Part shown: in pieces, positions 41,330-51,793 of the stretch
How positions within the stretch are numbered: position 1 is the first letter of the stretch
Layout of the letters: the number at the start of each line of letters is the position of its first letter
Assembly (NCBI GenBank): GCA_947646735.1
Contig: CANTFK010000991.1
Coordinates: forward strand, 1 to 64,000
Direction: 5' to 3'
Source: Peronospora farinosa
Taxonomy: Eukaryota > Oomycota > Peronosporomycetes > Peronosporales > Peronosporaceae
DNA: 64,000 nucleotides
The notes under the pieces: generated by a model
Told to the model about the DNA's origin: nothing
Databases searched by the model: none
The model's input: the letters and a program-made list of their open reading frames with translations, nothing else
Program-made: the position numbers and the translations under genes

Positions 41330-44050
41330 CCGCCTACCGCCTGATAGGGGCATCAGGCACTAGATTGACCTGGAGCTTGGCACCAAGTATTGTCTGACCA
41401 GGCAATGGCCGTTGCCGAAGAAGCAAGCCGATTATATCGACGAGTTTTTCGACAAGCGAGATAAGATGGGACATGTACGTGAGAGCAAGTCGCCTCACTG
41501 CAGCCCGACCTTCTGTGTGCGTAAAGCAGCAAATTTATGGCGCGTGGTTCATGCTTATAATAAGCTGAACACGGCCACCATTCCAGCTCAAACGCCGATC
41601 CCGCGGAAAGATGTCTTGTTGAATTCCATGGGAAAGTCAAGTATCTTTTTCGCGTTGGATCCGAAGGATGGATACTATCAATTTCTCGTGAGAGATACTG
41701 ATGTAGCCAAAACGGCAGTAAGCACAACCAGCGGTATGCTGTGGGATTGGCTTGTTATGCCACAAGGGTTGCTCCGGCAACATTCAAATGAGTGGTGGCT
41801 CACGTGATGCGTCAGCACCGTGCCTACGCGTCCCATTACTTTGACGATGTATTCGTGCATAGTAGGGACGAGGACGGTCTGAGCGCGATAGAGTAGCACA
41901 AGCATTATTTAGACGCTGTGTTGCAGACTCTAGGTGACGCCCAATTATACGTAAACATACAAAAGTGTGTCATAGGGGTCCCCGAGATACCTGTACTGGG
42001 TTGTAGTGGGTAGACATGGTGTACGAGCAAACTTACAAAAGGTTTAGGCTATCAAGTAATGGCTAGTCCCACGACACGTGAAGGATCTACGTCAATTGCT
42101 TGGGCTCGCTAATTACTTGCATAAGTACAGCAAGAATTGCGGAGCAAACTAAGCCATTGTCTGATCTTTTGAAAAAGGATACAGAGTGGACTTGGTCAAA
42201 GGTGCAAGAAGATGCGTTCACTTCATTGAAGCAATCTCTTGTAGAGGCACCAGTATTAGCATTACTAAACGTAGATAAACCCTTTATCGTCGTCTGCGAT
42301 GCAAGCAGTTTTTGCAATCGGCAGCGCGCTCATGAAAAAGAATGACAACGGCGTTGACCGTGTCATATTGTATCAGTCTCGGCTTTTAGAAGCCGCAGAG
42401 CTGAATTACCCTGTGCATGACAAGGAGCTACTTTCAATTATGTATGCCCTTGTTTCGTGTGCACCTCTTGGGCACCGAACCTTTAGTGGTTTATACGGAT
42501 CACGCATCACTGCGGACCGCTATAAATTCACCGCACCTCTCGCCGAGAATGGCGAGATGGCTAACATTCTTCTCTGAATTTAATTTCAAAGTTGAATATA
42601 AGCCGGGTAAGTCGAATGTCTTGGCTGACGCGTTATCGCGCAGACCAGACTTCGAGGCAAGACACCAGAATAGTGTGTCTCGTGCGAAAGCACAAGTTGA
42701 GTCGTCAACATTGGCAGCCATGAAGGCCTACCATGTGACGAGCTCAATGGCCTCCGATATAAAGGAGTGTTACAGTCAGGACGAATATTGATGCCTGCTG
42801 TTGGATCATTTTGGTGGACGAAAGATTACTCTTCCGTAGCACCTCAAAGCGAAGCTTAATCGCTTTAGTTACAGTGATGGTCTGTTATGGCATCAACTGT
42901 CACCTTGTGATCCCTTGAGAATCTATGTCCCTCATGACACAGATCTCAAACTGATGATACTTCACGAGTGCCATGATGCGCCATCTAGTGGGCATCTGGG
43001 TCGCGAAAGACATTCTTACGAGTGTCCGAGGAATTTTGGTGGCCCCACCTATATCAGTGGGTGGCCAACTATCTTCGCTCTTGCGAAGAGTGTCAGTGCA
43101 TAAAGCCTGCACCTTCGAACAGTGCGCCACTGAAGCCACTGCCGTTTTTAACGGATTGTAGGAAGTCGGTCAGTTTGGACTTCATGTTTGGCTTACTGCC
43201 TGACCATAAAGGCAGGACGAGAATTGTTGTCTTTGTAGACCGACTGAGCAAGATGGTGCATTTGGCACCATGTAGCACCAAAATCTCAGGTAAAGAGGCT
43301 GCCCTCTTTTTTCTGGATCACGTGTATCGACTACACGGGATGCCCGAGTCTATAGTATCGGACCGGGATCCGCGTTTTACGTCGGGTTTTTGGCGACATG
43401 TGTTTGAGCTGCTGGGTAGCAAGCTCCACATGTCAACCGCTGATCATCCCCAGACCGATGGTCAAACAGAAAGGGCTAATCGAGTCGTGGCGGATGTATT
43501 GCGTACAGTAGCGACACTCCCAAAGAATGGAGCAAGCAATTGTCATTCGTGGAGTTCGCTATTAATAACAGTGTTCACGCCAGTACGGGTGAAACACCGT
43601 TTTACATTAACGGACTGCGTCATCCTCGAACGCCAGTCTCGTTTGTACGCAGCCCGAGTCTTAGTGGGGGAGGGCCCCTCACTTCGCTCGGTGCGAATGC
43701 CAAAGAGGGCCAAGGTTGCCCTAGTGACACTGCTAATTTAGCAGTGGTCACGGCACCTATAGGTGTCACAGAGGAGGCACGGCAAGAAATGCCAGTGCTC
43801 CTTGACGACCTCTTGGAGGCGTCATAGTCGAGATGGATGCTAAAAGCGTGAGTGAAGCTCAGCGCTTTGTGGATGAGCGATTAGCCATCACACGTAAAGT
43901 CCGTGACGCGATGGCAAGCGCACAGAACAAGCAAAAACAATATGCGGACCAACATGGTCGCGAAAACAATGAACACTTTAGTGTGGGGGGAAAAGTGCTA
44001 TTAAGTACTGCTACCTACCTAAACATCCAGTTTCTGTACTACCCATGACC
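41330..44050 (+). pseudogene. Pol of Ty3/gypsy element B (right piece): RT, RNase H, integrase
   Basis: Begins at LPPDRGIRH and repeats the RT start already present at 29110-29600. RT runs to YFDDVFVHSRDED, with a short deletion after LVMPQGL. RNase H follows (CDASSF at 42296, [20 protein letters not shown], and [17 protein letters not shown]). The integrase is at 42900-43741 with the HHCC zinc site, [26 protein letters not shown] and PQTDGQTERANR, then AKRSK-like ends to 44048. At least six frameshifts or stops are seen. It is related to elements C and D. It is followed by a polypurine tract and a family A LTR, so it belongs with the LTR at 28155. Confidence 0.85.
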
Positions 44051-44815
44051 TAGTGCTTTGCCCTACCTTTTTCACGACGGAAAGACGCTAAAGAGTATAT
44101 TATCGTCAATAGTGGCACGCTTTAACAGCGTCGCACTATTACCACTCGAGCGTGACCACTCGTATGGCGGTGGTATTTCTGGCAATCCACCCTTCGCGTA
44201 GCCTCCCTCTCGACGGCGAGCTAGTGAGGCCGACTGTAAAGCCGAAGGGGCTTTTTGCTCATCCTCGCCTGAGTCTGACTCCATTAATGGATTGTCAAGA
44301 CGTCAGACGTAGGGTTAACAGAGTCGGACGATTTAGAATAGCCGACCTGCTGTTGATTTGCGGCTGTTTTTTTCGAAGCAGCGCGCTCGGTATTAGTCGC
44401 TGAGCTTGTTGGCGCAGACGACAAGGCATGACCCTCGCTGGCAGGAAGCATGGAAGCTTCTTGAAGATTAAGTGCCTAAAGGAAGGGGACATATACCCCA
44501 TTAACGCACTCTGCGTATCAACACTTTGAAGTGATATCAATGGCGTGTTCTCATTGTAGTCAACAATAAGAGACTCCTTTTTATTCGCAGAATAATCAGA
44601 TGGACCAGTGTTCCTCTGCTGACAAGCTGACATTAGATGTCGACGTTGTCACAGAGACACTTAGCGACGGCTGCGTGTTATCGCGGCGCGTACGCTTTGT
44701 GCTGGTCTGCATAGGCTCTTTTTCAGGCGACCCATCAGCCTTCACGTTTCGGCGGCATCGTCTCTTTATTCGATGTTTTACAAAAGCGTAAAAATCGTCT
44801 TAAAGAAAGGGATGG
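44051..44815 (+). other. 3' part of element B before the LTR
   Basis: No convincing frame. The last bases, AAAGAAAGGGATGG (44802-44815), are a good polypurine tract directly before the TGTAAC of the LTR. Confidence 0.5.
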
Positions 44816-46240
44816 TGTAACGGGCTAAACGTTACACGTTCGTTAAGTATCGAGTACTTAAAGGTAGTCATAAGAGTACCTTTGAGTATTCGGTACTGGG
44901 CACGTGGTAACTTAAACTCGCACTTGGGTGTGGCAAATTAATGTGACCCACCCTCGTGAATGTGATATCCAATGGTTGGATTCAAATTCAGCGGGGATGA
45001 CGCCAATTAAGCCGTCTCAGAAAAGCTGAGGGGGTACACGGTTGAAAGCCGCTAAGCGTACGGGCCGAAAAGTAAAATAGATTTAGGACACACTACTGCA
45101 GGTTGCGACAGACCTTTATGGCCTGAGAGATCAGATCTGCGGAGAATGTCATCCTGTGCTACCATCCCTGATTTCAAGTCTTCACTAAGAACCGGATCTT
45201 GAAATGATGTAGACGGGCACTTCTACGAAGTTGCCTCGTGCTAGTAGCACACACCTTCAGCACAAGCGAGGAAGCGGTTAGACCGTCTTACCTTCGCGTG
45301 CGAGGGTGGTTGTGTGGTTGGTCAACTGCTTAAGCAGTCGTACCACCGGATGCCTCTCGCTTAAGCGAGAGTGCAACGAACTTCTATACAATAAGTCACC
45401 GGCGTCACGCAGAAGCTATTAGAGCTTCTCGTGGGCGGTGCTTTCGATTTATTAAATCTAAGACTGAGCTATATTTAATGAATTATAACTAAATATAAAT
45501 CTAACTACTGGTTGGCTATATATGTATATAGATCGGATACGCGACTCTTTAGAAGCGTATCCTGTCGCATGAGCTTAAATGTAGATTTAAGCTTGCGAAT
45601 GAGACGTCGCGATGCATAGCTTTAACTAGCGTCATCCCTTCCCATGTGAATCCATCAATGAATATCACATTCACGAGGGTGGATCACATTTGTGTATTGC
45701 ACCCAAGCGACAGGTCAAAAGTAATCATGGATACGTTTAGACCAAACATTAAGTACATTACTTAATGTTTACGTGTAACTAGATGCCCTGTTACAGATGA
45801 AGTCATTAAAGGACTGACAAGGAAAGCTTTTTAGTTATCGAGGATCTATTGTGATGTACTGAATGGCTTTTCATTTCTAATTCATGACGATCTACATACG
45901 TATGCTGTAACTTCTCTTGAAATTGTAGGAGATAGACCCTACTTGCCCACATCGAAAAAAAATGCGAGAATTAGTACAACTTTAATAGTATTTGTCATTA
46001 GGCCAGGGAAATATTTCCACGGCCTTGCCTTCATCTAATAAAATGGCACATAGTACGGCCTTACTATGGGACTAGGCGTCATGGTGTCGCTTCAGACGGA
46101 CGTCATCAGCGAGCTTAAAGATATGTAGAGCTTGCATGTATGGATACGCTTTTAAATTATATTTGACCAATCAGTAGTAAGATTTATATCTAGTTAATTT
46201 CTACTAAATATAAGTCAGTCTGCCGCCGTGGGCAGCAGAC
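44816..46240 (+). mobile_element. Family A LTR split by an inserted block with an inverted family A LTR
   Basis: The + strand LTR begins at 44816 (TGTAACGGGCTAAACG), is readable to about 45008 and resumes at about 46071 (GGACTAGGCGTCATGG) to about 46240. The inserted kilobase contains a piece (45009-45120) related to the sequence beside the AlaRS fragments and a complete-looking family A LTR in the opposite direction, about 45390-45795, which ends CCCTGTTACA. The two LTRs are more diverged from each other than the arms of the palindrome further on. Confidence 0.65.
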
Positions 46241-46273
46241 TAAGCTCATGGAGCACATGTCTGTAAAAATCCT

Positions 46274-46790
46274 GTGTTGGACCAGGCCATGATCTACTTA
46301 TCACTAAAGTATAAGCTTCGGAAAATAGAGGTGGATGGTCTCATGAACTGCGTCAAGAAGATCAAAAGGATGCTGTGTGCTGCGAATCGTGACCGCGACG
46401 CTACTGCTAACGCCACGAAGGCTAAGGAAGCTGACCAGGAGATCGTTGTGGTGAAGTTCGACGCTTTACGGACTCGAAATCGGACGTGAGATGCTAGAGG
46501 CCCTGAGCACGAACATCCCGACGGCAGCTTCATGATCTACAGTATAGACTTGGACATGAACATGACGGTAAGCTTCACGCAAATGAGCCAGCAGCACATT
46601 GACCTAAAGCAGCTAGACGCGCGTAAGTGGGTGAGTTACATCGTGTTCGCGATAACAGGAAAAGGCAGCGGCGCGCGACACGCTACAGATCAGGCCAATA
46701 TTATGTAGAAGGTGGAGGAGGCTGCGACACTCGTCGAGGTATTCATTAATCGACGATCGATGTCGTTACACTCTCTGGCTATGGCTGTCC
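46274..46790 (+). pseudogene. Alanyl-tRNA synthetase C-terminal fragment, copy 3
   Basis: Very close to the copy at 22260-22720. It reads KYKLRKIEVDGLMNCVKKIK, EADQEIVVVKFDALRTRN and a stop at 46487. It continues in another frame with PDGSFMIYSIDLDMNMTVSF, LDARKWVSYIVFAITGKGSG and KVEEAATLVEVFIN. The catalytic parts are absent. The close identity to copy 2 and the lower identity to copy 1 suggest the order of duplication. Confidence 0.62.
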
Positions 46791-47086
46791 GGTTTGTTTA
46801 AGTATTTCTTCTTATTCTGGATAACACAACGTAAGCAAAAGTTTGAGCTTTATGACGCAAGCGAGAACTTGATGTTAACCAACATAATGCTATAGTTCAT
46901 TATCACGACTTGAGCGATTCAAAAATGACAGCCACACCAAAATGCGGTCTACTGGCATGCAAACGGGCATACGAAATGATCTTGGGTGCTAAGGGTCCAC
47001 ATCTATTACAAACGTTACCTGGGCGATGTAATGGTGACGCAGAATGGTCCTTAACTCTCGATGATCCTTAACTCTCGATAATCCGT

Positions 47087-47716
47087 TCATAGACTTCCTT
47101 TTCTTGAATCGTAAGGTACGATAGCGGTCTCTTTGTTTCCATTTCCAGTGTGCGTCAAAGCGGTTGAAGCGGTCTCTGGTGACGAATCAACGGTTAGAGC
47201 GGTCTTTGGTGATGAATCAGCGGTTGAAGCGGTCTTTGGTGTCGACTCAACAGGCGAGACTTTTACAATTGCGCCTGGATTCTCAATCTCAGTCGGTGAA
47301 CTTGTAGTCTTCTTGCCCTCGCTTAATGTCTTAGTTGAATGAGGCATGTTTTTTTTATTCATCTTACTCAGCTTAGCTTTCGCGAATCTACTGATAAGCG
47401 ATTGATAAAGGCGTTTCATGAGCTTCATAAAAGCAGCGGACTTTTCTGTCGGCAATTTGGCCACCTTTTGAAGGTTGGCCATTAAACCATCGAAAACCCC
47501 ACCAGAGATTTTTGGGGAGAAGATTCTTTCTTCCACGTCAGCGATATTAGCCTCGACCACCCCTTCTCTTAGATTGCGATGGATTCCATCCGTCCGCTCG
47601 CGTGGAGAATTCGCATTCAAGGTCTTGACTTGTATCAAGTCTTTCGAGCTCGCGACGATGCTGTCGCAAGCGATGCAGGTGAGAGTCACGAGCAGGAGAA
47701 ACTGGTTTAAGCGCAT
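47087..47716 (-). CDS. RxLR-EER secreted effector, block copy 3
   Basis: Intact single exon of 209 residues from the ATG at 47716. It has a signal peptide (MRLNQFLLLVTLTCIACDS), RNLR at about residue 48 and DVEER at about 62. The effector body has a MKLMKRLYQSLISRFAKAK segment in common with the copy at 21506. It then carries an extra serine/threonine/proline-rich tail that the shorter copy lacks. The tail contains a 30-base, 10-residue repeat, three imperfect units (about 47159-47250, pattern TADSSPKTA). The frame in front of this ATG is open for a further 23 codons but has no ATG and is not signal-peptide-like, so 47716 is the start. Confidence 0.88.
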   Translation of the reverse strand: MRLNQFLLLVTLTCIACDSIVASSKDLIQVKTLNANSPRERTDGIHRNLREGVVEANIADVEERIFSPKISGGVFDGLMANLQKVAKLPTEKSAAFMKLMKRLYQSLISRFAKAKLSKMNKKNMPHSTKTLSEGKKTTSSPTEIENPGAIVKVSPVESTPKTASTADSSPKTALTVDSSPETASTALTHTGNGNKETAIVPYDSRKGSL

Positions 47717-48867
47717 AGTTTGTCTGGGTCTCGTCCGATTTGGAAATGAACAACTTTGAAGCGAACGGATTTTCAATGGACACACGAAATGTTACAGATG
47801 TCCTTCGAATACATAAGGTAAACTAATGGATTGCCAGAATAATATATCAACTGTATATCAATTTGTTCTACGACACCACGGTGGCGACGTCTTTTTTTGG
47901 TAGTGCTGGATCTTTTCCTCTATTTACTTACCATTCTATGGGTGCCTGATGCTGTAACTTGCGTGTTAAATGCTTTTCCTCATTCGGTTCATCGTCGGAT
48001 CGGATTTGATACGATCGACCATACCTTAAATATTCTATTTATCCCGAGAAAAGAGGAGCTGCATCGGTCTCCCACACGAACTGCCTGTAACGGATTGGCT
48101 TTGCAAGTTACAATTACTCGTAATTCGGGGATGGGGTCGTGCCTATCCAATGTGTAGAGAACATATCAATGCATCATTTTCCTGCTTCGCTCCAACTTAT
48201 ACTTATAAAACAAGTTATTATCAGTGGTTCATACCCATCATGCTATCCTGCTCTGCCTAGCTGATAAAAGCACGGATGGGACTCTTTTTGGTGTCTCAAG
48301 AATCTTAAGATCTGTTTACGTTTGCTCGAAGCGGCTGAGCTACAGTACTAGAGTAGCCATGTGCATTTGCCAGGATTATGAGCTCGTAGCGTTAAGATAT
48401 ACTCTGTATCAATTGTTCAGTATTCCTTAGTCGCTTACCATGAAATTGCCCGCCTAAACTGCCACGTTTAGCTCGAATCGTTATCTGAGAGGAAAACGTT
48501 AATCACCCGACAATCGACATAGTGCCCATCTAGTCCGTACATATCGCTACATTTGGACGATTGCCCCGGGCAGTCCGGTCCGACCTACCTTTTTCCGGCA
48601 TATGTGGATGATACCACCCTATTCTTTGAGAAAGCGGAGCAAATCCCTTACGGTTGTACGAACAATTGGCGCTCTATCCGGCCAAAATATTCAACCGGCA
48701 ACTAGTTAGCTGCTCTTTTTGAATCGGTCTGTCAAGCTCGAGCGGTTCAAGAGCAACGCTGTCGTCCCCACGGGCGAAAGTGCTTGGTACATAAGCTATG
48801 ACTGAAAACTGGAAAATTACGGAACAAGAGCTGGGCTTAGCGGGTTGTCTGTTATTAAGATCAGCTC

Positions 48868-49193
48868 TGTAATGGGCTAAAGTTTACATGAATCCGTTAA
48901 GTATATGATACTTAACGGGCAGGCCTAAAAAGGGTACGAGGTACCTTAGGCCTGCCACTTGGGTGCGGCACATCAATGTGACCCACCCTCGTGAATGTGA
49001 TATATTGGATGAATTCACATTCAGCGGGGATGACGCCCAGTTTGGACTAGGCGTCGTGGTGACATCACAGAAGGACGCCATGAGCGAGCTAAAATATATT
49101 TTAAGCTCGCACGTAAGGATACACTTCTAAAGAGAAGCGTCTCTGATCCTTGCATAATGTTGTAATCAGTAGCAAGAGTTATATATAACTACT
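48868..49193 (+). mobile_element. Truncated family A LTR (left arm)
   Basis: Begins TGTAATGGGCTAAAG and follows the 28155 LTR to ATATATAACTA, where it stops and the sequence CTAGGGTGTTTACCCGTCG begins. The same truncation is present in the other arm at 57638-57962 (-), so it predates the palindrome. Confidence 0.8.
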
Positions 49194-49532
49194 AGGGTGT
49201 TTACCCGTCGTTCCGACGGACATGGTGCCTGTAAATGTTCGTACCCATTTCCTATTATCTAGCATATCCAATTGAATCTGTAATTGGTGGGTATGAAGCT
49301 TAATGGGTACACGTCCAGTGAGTCCGGAGCGTGAGCTCCGGACAAGTCGTACAGCGACCAAGGTATGAGCTGCCGCGCCATGATGCTGGTTGATGCATTC
49401 CCGCTGATGTATCTTGGGCGTCCTGCTGGATTGGGTTCTGGGTCTCCGGACATTGCTTGTTCGTTTGTGGGCGAAGGGTTTTCGACAGTTGAGCACTCAC
49501 GGTTGGTAAGTGCTGTCATGAGAAGGGGGTGA
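49194..49532. repeat. Unclassified 340-base repeat (left arm)
   Basis: Starts CTAGGGTGTTTACCCGTCG. A weaker relative of its end lies at 58810-58910 (GGTACGAA...CCATGTCCG...CGACGGGTA). No coding potential is credible. It is perhaps a terminal part of another transposon family. Confidence 0.45.
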
Positions 49533-49863
49533 TGTAATGGGCTACATTACACATATAGCATTAACACAAATAAACAATTACATATGTAGGCAGGTGCTGG
49601 GCCCGAATAGCGGGCACAGCGTGGTAATTTATTATTGGGCCTAAAGTCCCCAATATGGACCAATGATAAATCAACCTGAAATTGTGTGGTTCCCGAAAGG
49701 CGGGAAAACTGTCGTATTTATTACGACTAAAATCTTCGTAATTAGTACGAATTAAAACCAAAATAAAAATCAGAGTTAAATTTACTTAATACCTAATACT
49801 TGGGCTTGAGTCTTCCTCAAGCGCACGTGTAAGCTAGTGACGGTACGTTCTAGCCCCGTTACA
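49533..49863 (+). mobile_element. Family C LTR, plus orientation (left arm)
   Basis: TGTAATGGGCTACATTACAC to GCCCCGTTACA, 331 bases. It points in the opposite direction to the 56957-57297 LTR, which is the proper 5' LTR of element C. For the minus-strand element C the LTR at this end should run in the minus direction, so this one is inverted. Confidence 0.85.
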
Positions 49864-50061
49864 ATAACTTATTAGCATTAATGTAAGTACAGTACCATCT
49901 TTTATATAAATTAGTAATTTTTTATGAGCTGTAGCAATAAATTTCGTCGGTTATCCATCTAAAGAAATGAGTATCATGACTAAAAATTGTAGTGTAAAAT
50001 TTATATGATAACTTCGTCCATCATGAATTAATACTCAACAGAATTAATAGTGAACGCGTAC

Positions 50062-50898
50062 ATGATGCGGGAATACTTCCGCCGATTTCGAAAACTGCGC
50101 GGGAAAGGTCTTGATGGAATCGAGCATGAAGCTCTACAACGTTCTTGGTGCGTCTTCATCCAACGTTGGAATCGGATGCTCGAGGATGGTAGCAGCTTCC
50201 AACTATGGCTCGCCAATCGAGAGGAGCTTCGCGCCGATCACTCCATCGGCGCGCTACGCGAAAGAGTGTGTGAGGAAGCTTGGAATGAGGACCGTCTCTG
50301 TTTCGTCCATGTCAATGAAGGATGCCAATCTTGTGACTCGACTCCACGCCCAACTCATGACGAATGGCGACGACACATCGCTGAGTGTCCACTCAGCGAT
50401 CGCGAACGAAGTAGGATTGCAAAGTATGAGCGAAGTCTGAGCGAACGGAGAAGCGCAATTATTCGTGGTGCGCCTCGCTGGCAGCACCACTCGCGACAGC
50501 GGAGTCAATCTCCGCGGGATCATCAGCGCAGGGCAGCGACACGTTCGCTTGTCCGTCCTGCTTCGCGATTCTCTCCTCGCAATCGTGATATGTATTCACC
50601 GCGACGTTCTCGTTCACGGCGTCGTTCTCGTTCGCGAAATCGTTCTCGTTCTGGTCATCGTTCCCGTTTCCGACAACGTGAATCTCCTTACCGCTCTCGT
50701 TTGTCACGGGAGCGTTCGCGTGCTCGCCCGCCTTGGAATAGTCCGACTTCGTGGCTTCATACGACAGAATCACATCTGGAACGTCACGAAGGAGCAAGGA
50801 ACGTGGTTCCCATGTATCCTGCTCGGGAGGGAATCCAAGCCAACGTACTCGGTACCTGCGCACGGATCCGCGCGCTTCTCATGAGCCGACTGCAGTAA
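50062..50898 (+). CDS. Antisense ORF with arginine/serine-rich region at the 3' end of element C
   Basis: A 278-codon frame on the strand opposite to the retrotransposon. From the ATG at 50062 (MMREYFRRFRKLRGKG) the first 135 residues read like a real soluble domain, with W, C and H in a C-x-x-C...H...C arrangement (CQSC at about 95, HDEWRRHIAEC at about 106-117). Then follows an RS-rich stretch (SPRRSRSRRRSRSRNRSRSG and further RS/RE pairs) to about residue 225 and a mixed end. The first half lies beyond the end of pol, towards the LTR; the second half is antisense to the chromodomain and acidic pol end. Extra antisense ORFs in this position are known in some Tat-type plant elements. The family is not recognised, and part of the RS region may be forced by the opposite frame. 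Confidence 0.45.
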   Translation: MMREYFRRFRKLRGKGLDGIEHEALQRSWCVFIQRWNRMLEDGSSFQLWLANREELRADHSIGALRERVCEEAWNEDRLCFVHVNEGCQSCDSTPRPTHDEWRRHIAECPLSDRERSRIAKYERSLSERRSAIIRGAPRWQHHSRQRSQSPRDHQRRAATRSLVRPASRFSPRNRDMYSPRRSRSRRRSRSRNRSRSGHRSRFRQRESPYRSRLSRERSRARPPWNSPTSWLHTTESHLERHEGARNVVPMYPAREGIQANVLGTCARIRALLMSRLQ

Positions 50899-51793
50899 TG
50901 GTTGTGGAGGGTCCTCGTGACCCACAATGCGGTCTACAATCCAGCGCACCTGTCCCTCCGCATCAACAAGCGGAGGAGGGCCCTCGCGGTGGTAGTGCTG
51001 GCGTCCTGGTTGCTCAGGACGATGCTGATCAGGCCGTGAATATAGCTGCCGATGCTCGGCTGGAGGCTGCCAGTGAACGTGCTGCCCAGGCGGAGAAGAC
51101 TTCGAATGAGACCCGGCAGTCGAACCGTGAACTGCTCGAGAGGATAAGGATTCTGGAGCGCCAGATGCTTGGTCAGGTTCAGACGGGATTGAGACCCCGC
51201 CCCATGTCATCGGCGCGTCGAGCGCGACGGGAAGGCCGTTCGACTTACGAATCCCTGAAGCCGGCGTCGGAGCCAAACCATGAAGCGTAGCCGGACGATA
51301 TTCCTTCAGCCGCCCGACATAGAATGTCGGGTGGAGTCGCAGTGAAGAGGGGACGTCGAGTGTATAAGCGTCGCCAATTGCCTTCAGAACCTTGAATGGA
51401 CCGATGAAGCGTGGCGCGAGTTTTTCGCGCCCAGATTAGTGACCGCAGAATCCCTTAAACCTCCCGTCGATAATAATACACGGTCACCTTTCTCAAACTT
51501 GCTCATGTTTTTTCTTCCATGTTTGTCAGCGTTCTCCTTCTGTTGGTCTACCGCAGATTGTAGTGCGTCGCGTACAAACCGGGTGATTGCTTGACGTTGG
51601 AGTATAAATTCCGACACGGCCATGTCATCAATTGGTCGCGCCGACTCAATCGGCGCGTAGTTGGCAGTAGGTGAACGCTTACCCGAAGACGGGTCAATTA
51701 ATGTCTGCGCAGTCCATCGAGCTAATGGGGACGCCACGTCTGATGGCGTCAAAATGGCCGTCTTTGCCTTGGATCGGGTTACTGCATTCGTGC
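50459..51793 (-). pseudogene. 3' part of pol of element C: integrase end and chromodomain
   Basis: Continues the polymerase in shifted frames. From about 51820 the frame gives [40 protein letters not shown] and KHGRKNMSKFEKGDRVLLST. After a one-base change near 51435, FIGPFKVLKAIGDAYTLDVP and LRLHPTFYVGRLKEY follow, the GPY module. The chromodomain begins GQVRWIVDRIVGHEDPP and, after another frame change near 50875, goes on as RRYRVRWLGFPPEQDTWEPR. It ends acidic, at 50459. The frame changes fall at a run of G (51849) and a run of A (51427), so base-call errors are possible. Confidence 0.8.

Larger units (their letters stand above)
46250..48560. repeat. Segmental duplication block, copy 3
   Basis: AlaRS fragment (+), effector (-), spacer and flank, in the same order as copy 1, but the mS34 gene is deleted: at about 48305 the sequence jumps from the spacer directly to the flank that follows mS34 in copy 1. 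The outermost part (about 48440-48560) also matches 9060-9160 and is the host DNA repeated in the palindrome. Confidence 0.85.
48500..49863 (+). repeat. Left arm of long inverted repeat
   Basis: Reverse complement of 56957-58330 with about 99 percent identity; the few differences include an 11-base deletion near 49640 and an A-run change near 49765. From outside in it holds a 60-base piece of host flank, about 300 bases of unknown sequence, a truncated family A LTR, a 340-base unknown repeat and a complete family C LTR. Confidence 0.93.

Noticed and set aside
44295..44791. Short frames on both strands between integrase and LTR of element B
   Set aside because: No recognisable domain; overlapping frames on opposite strands in decayed transposon sequence.
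49179..49519. Three ORFs of 105, 86 and 66 codons, present identically in both palindrome arms
   Set aside because: They lie in LTR and repeat sequence, overlap each other in different frames, and are identical only because the arms are nearly identical.
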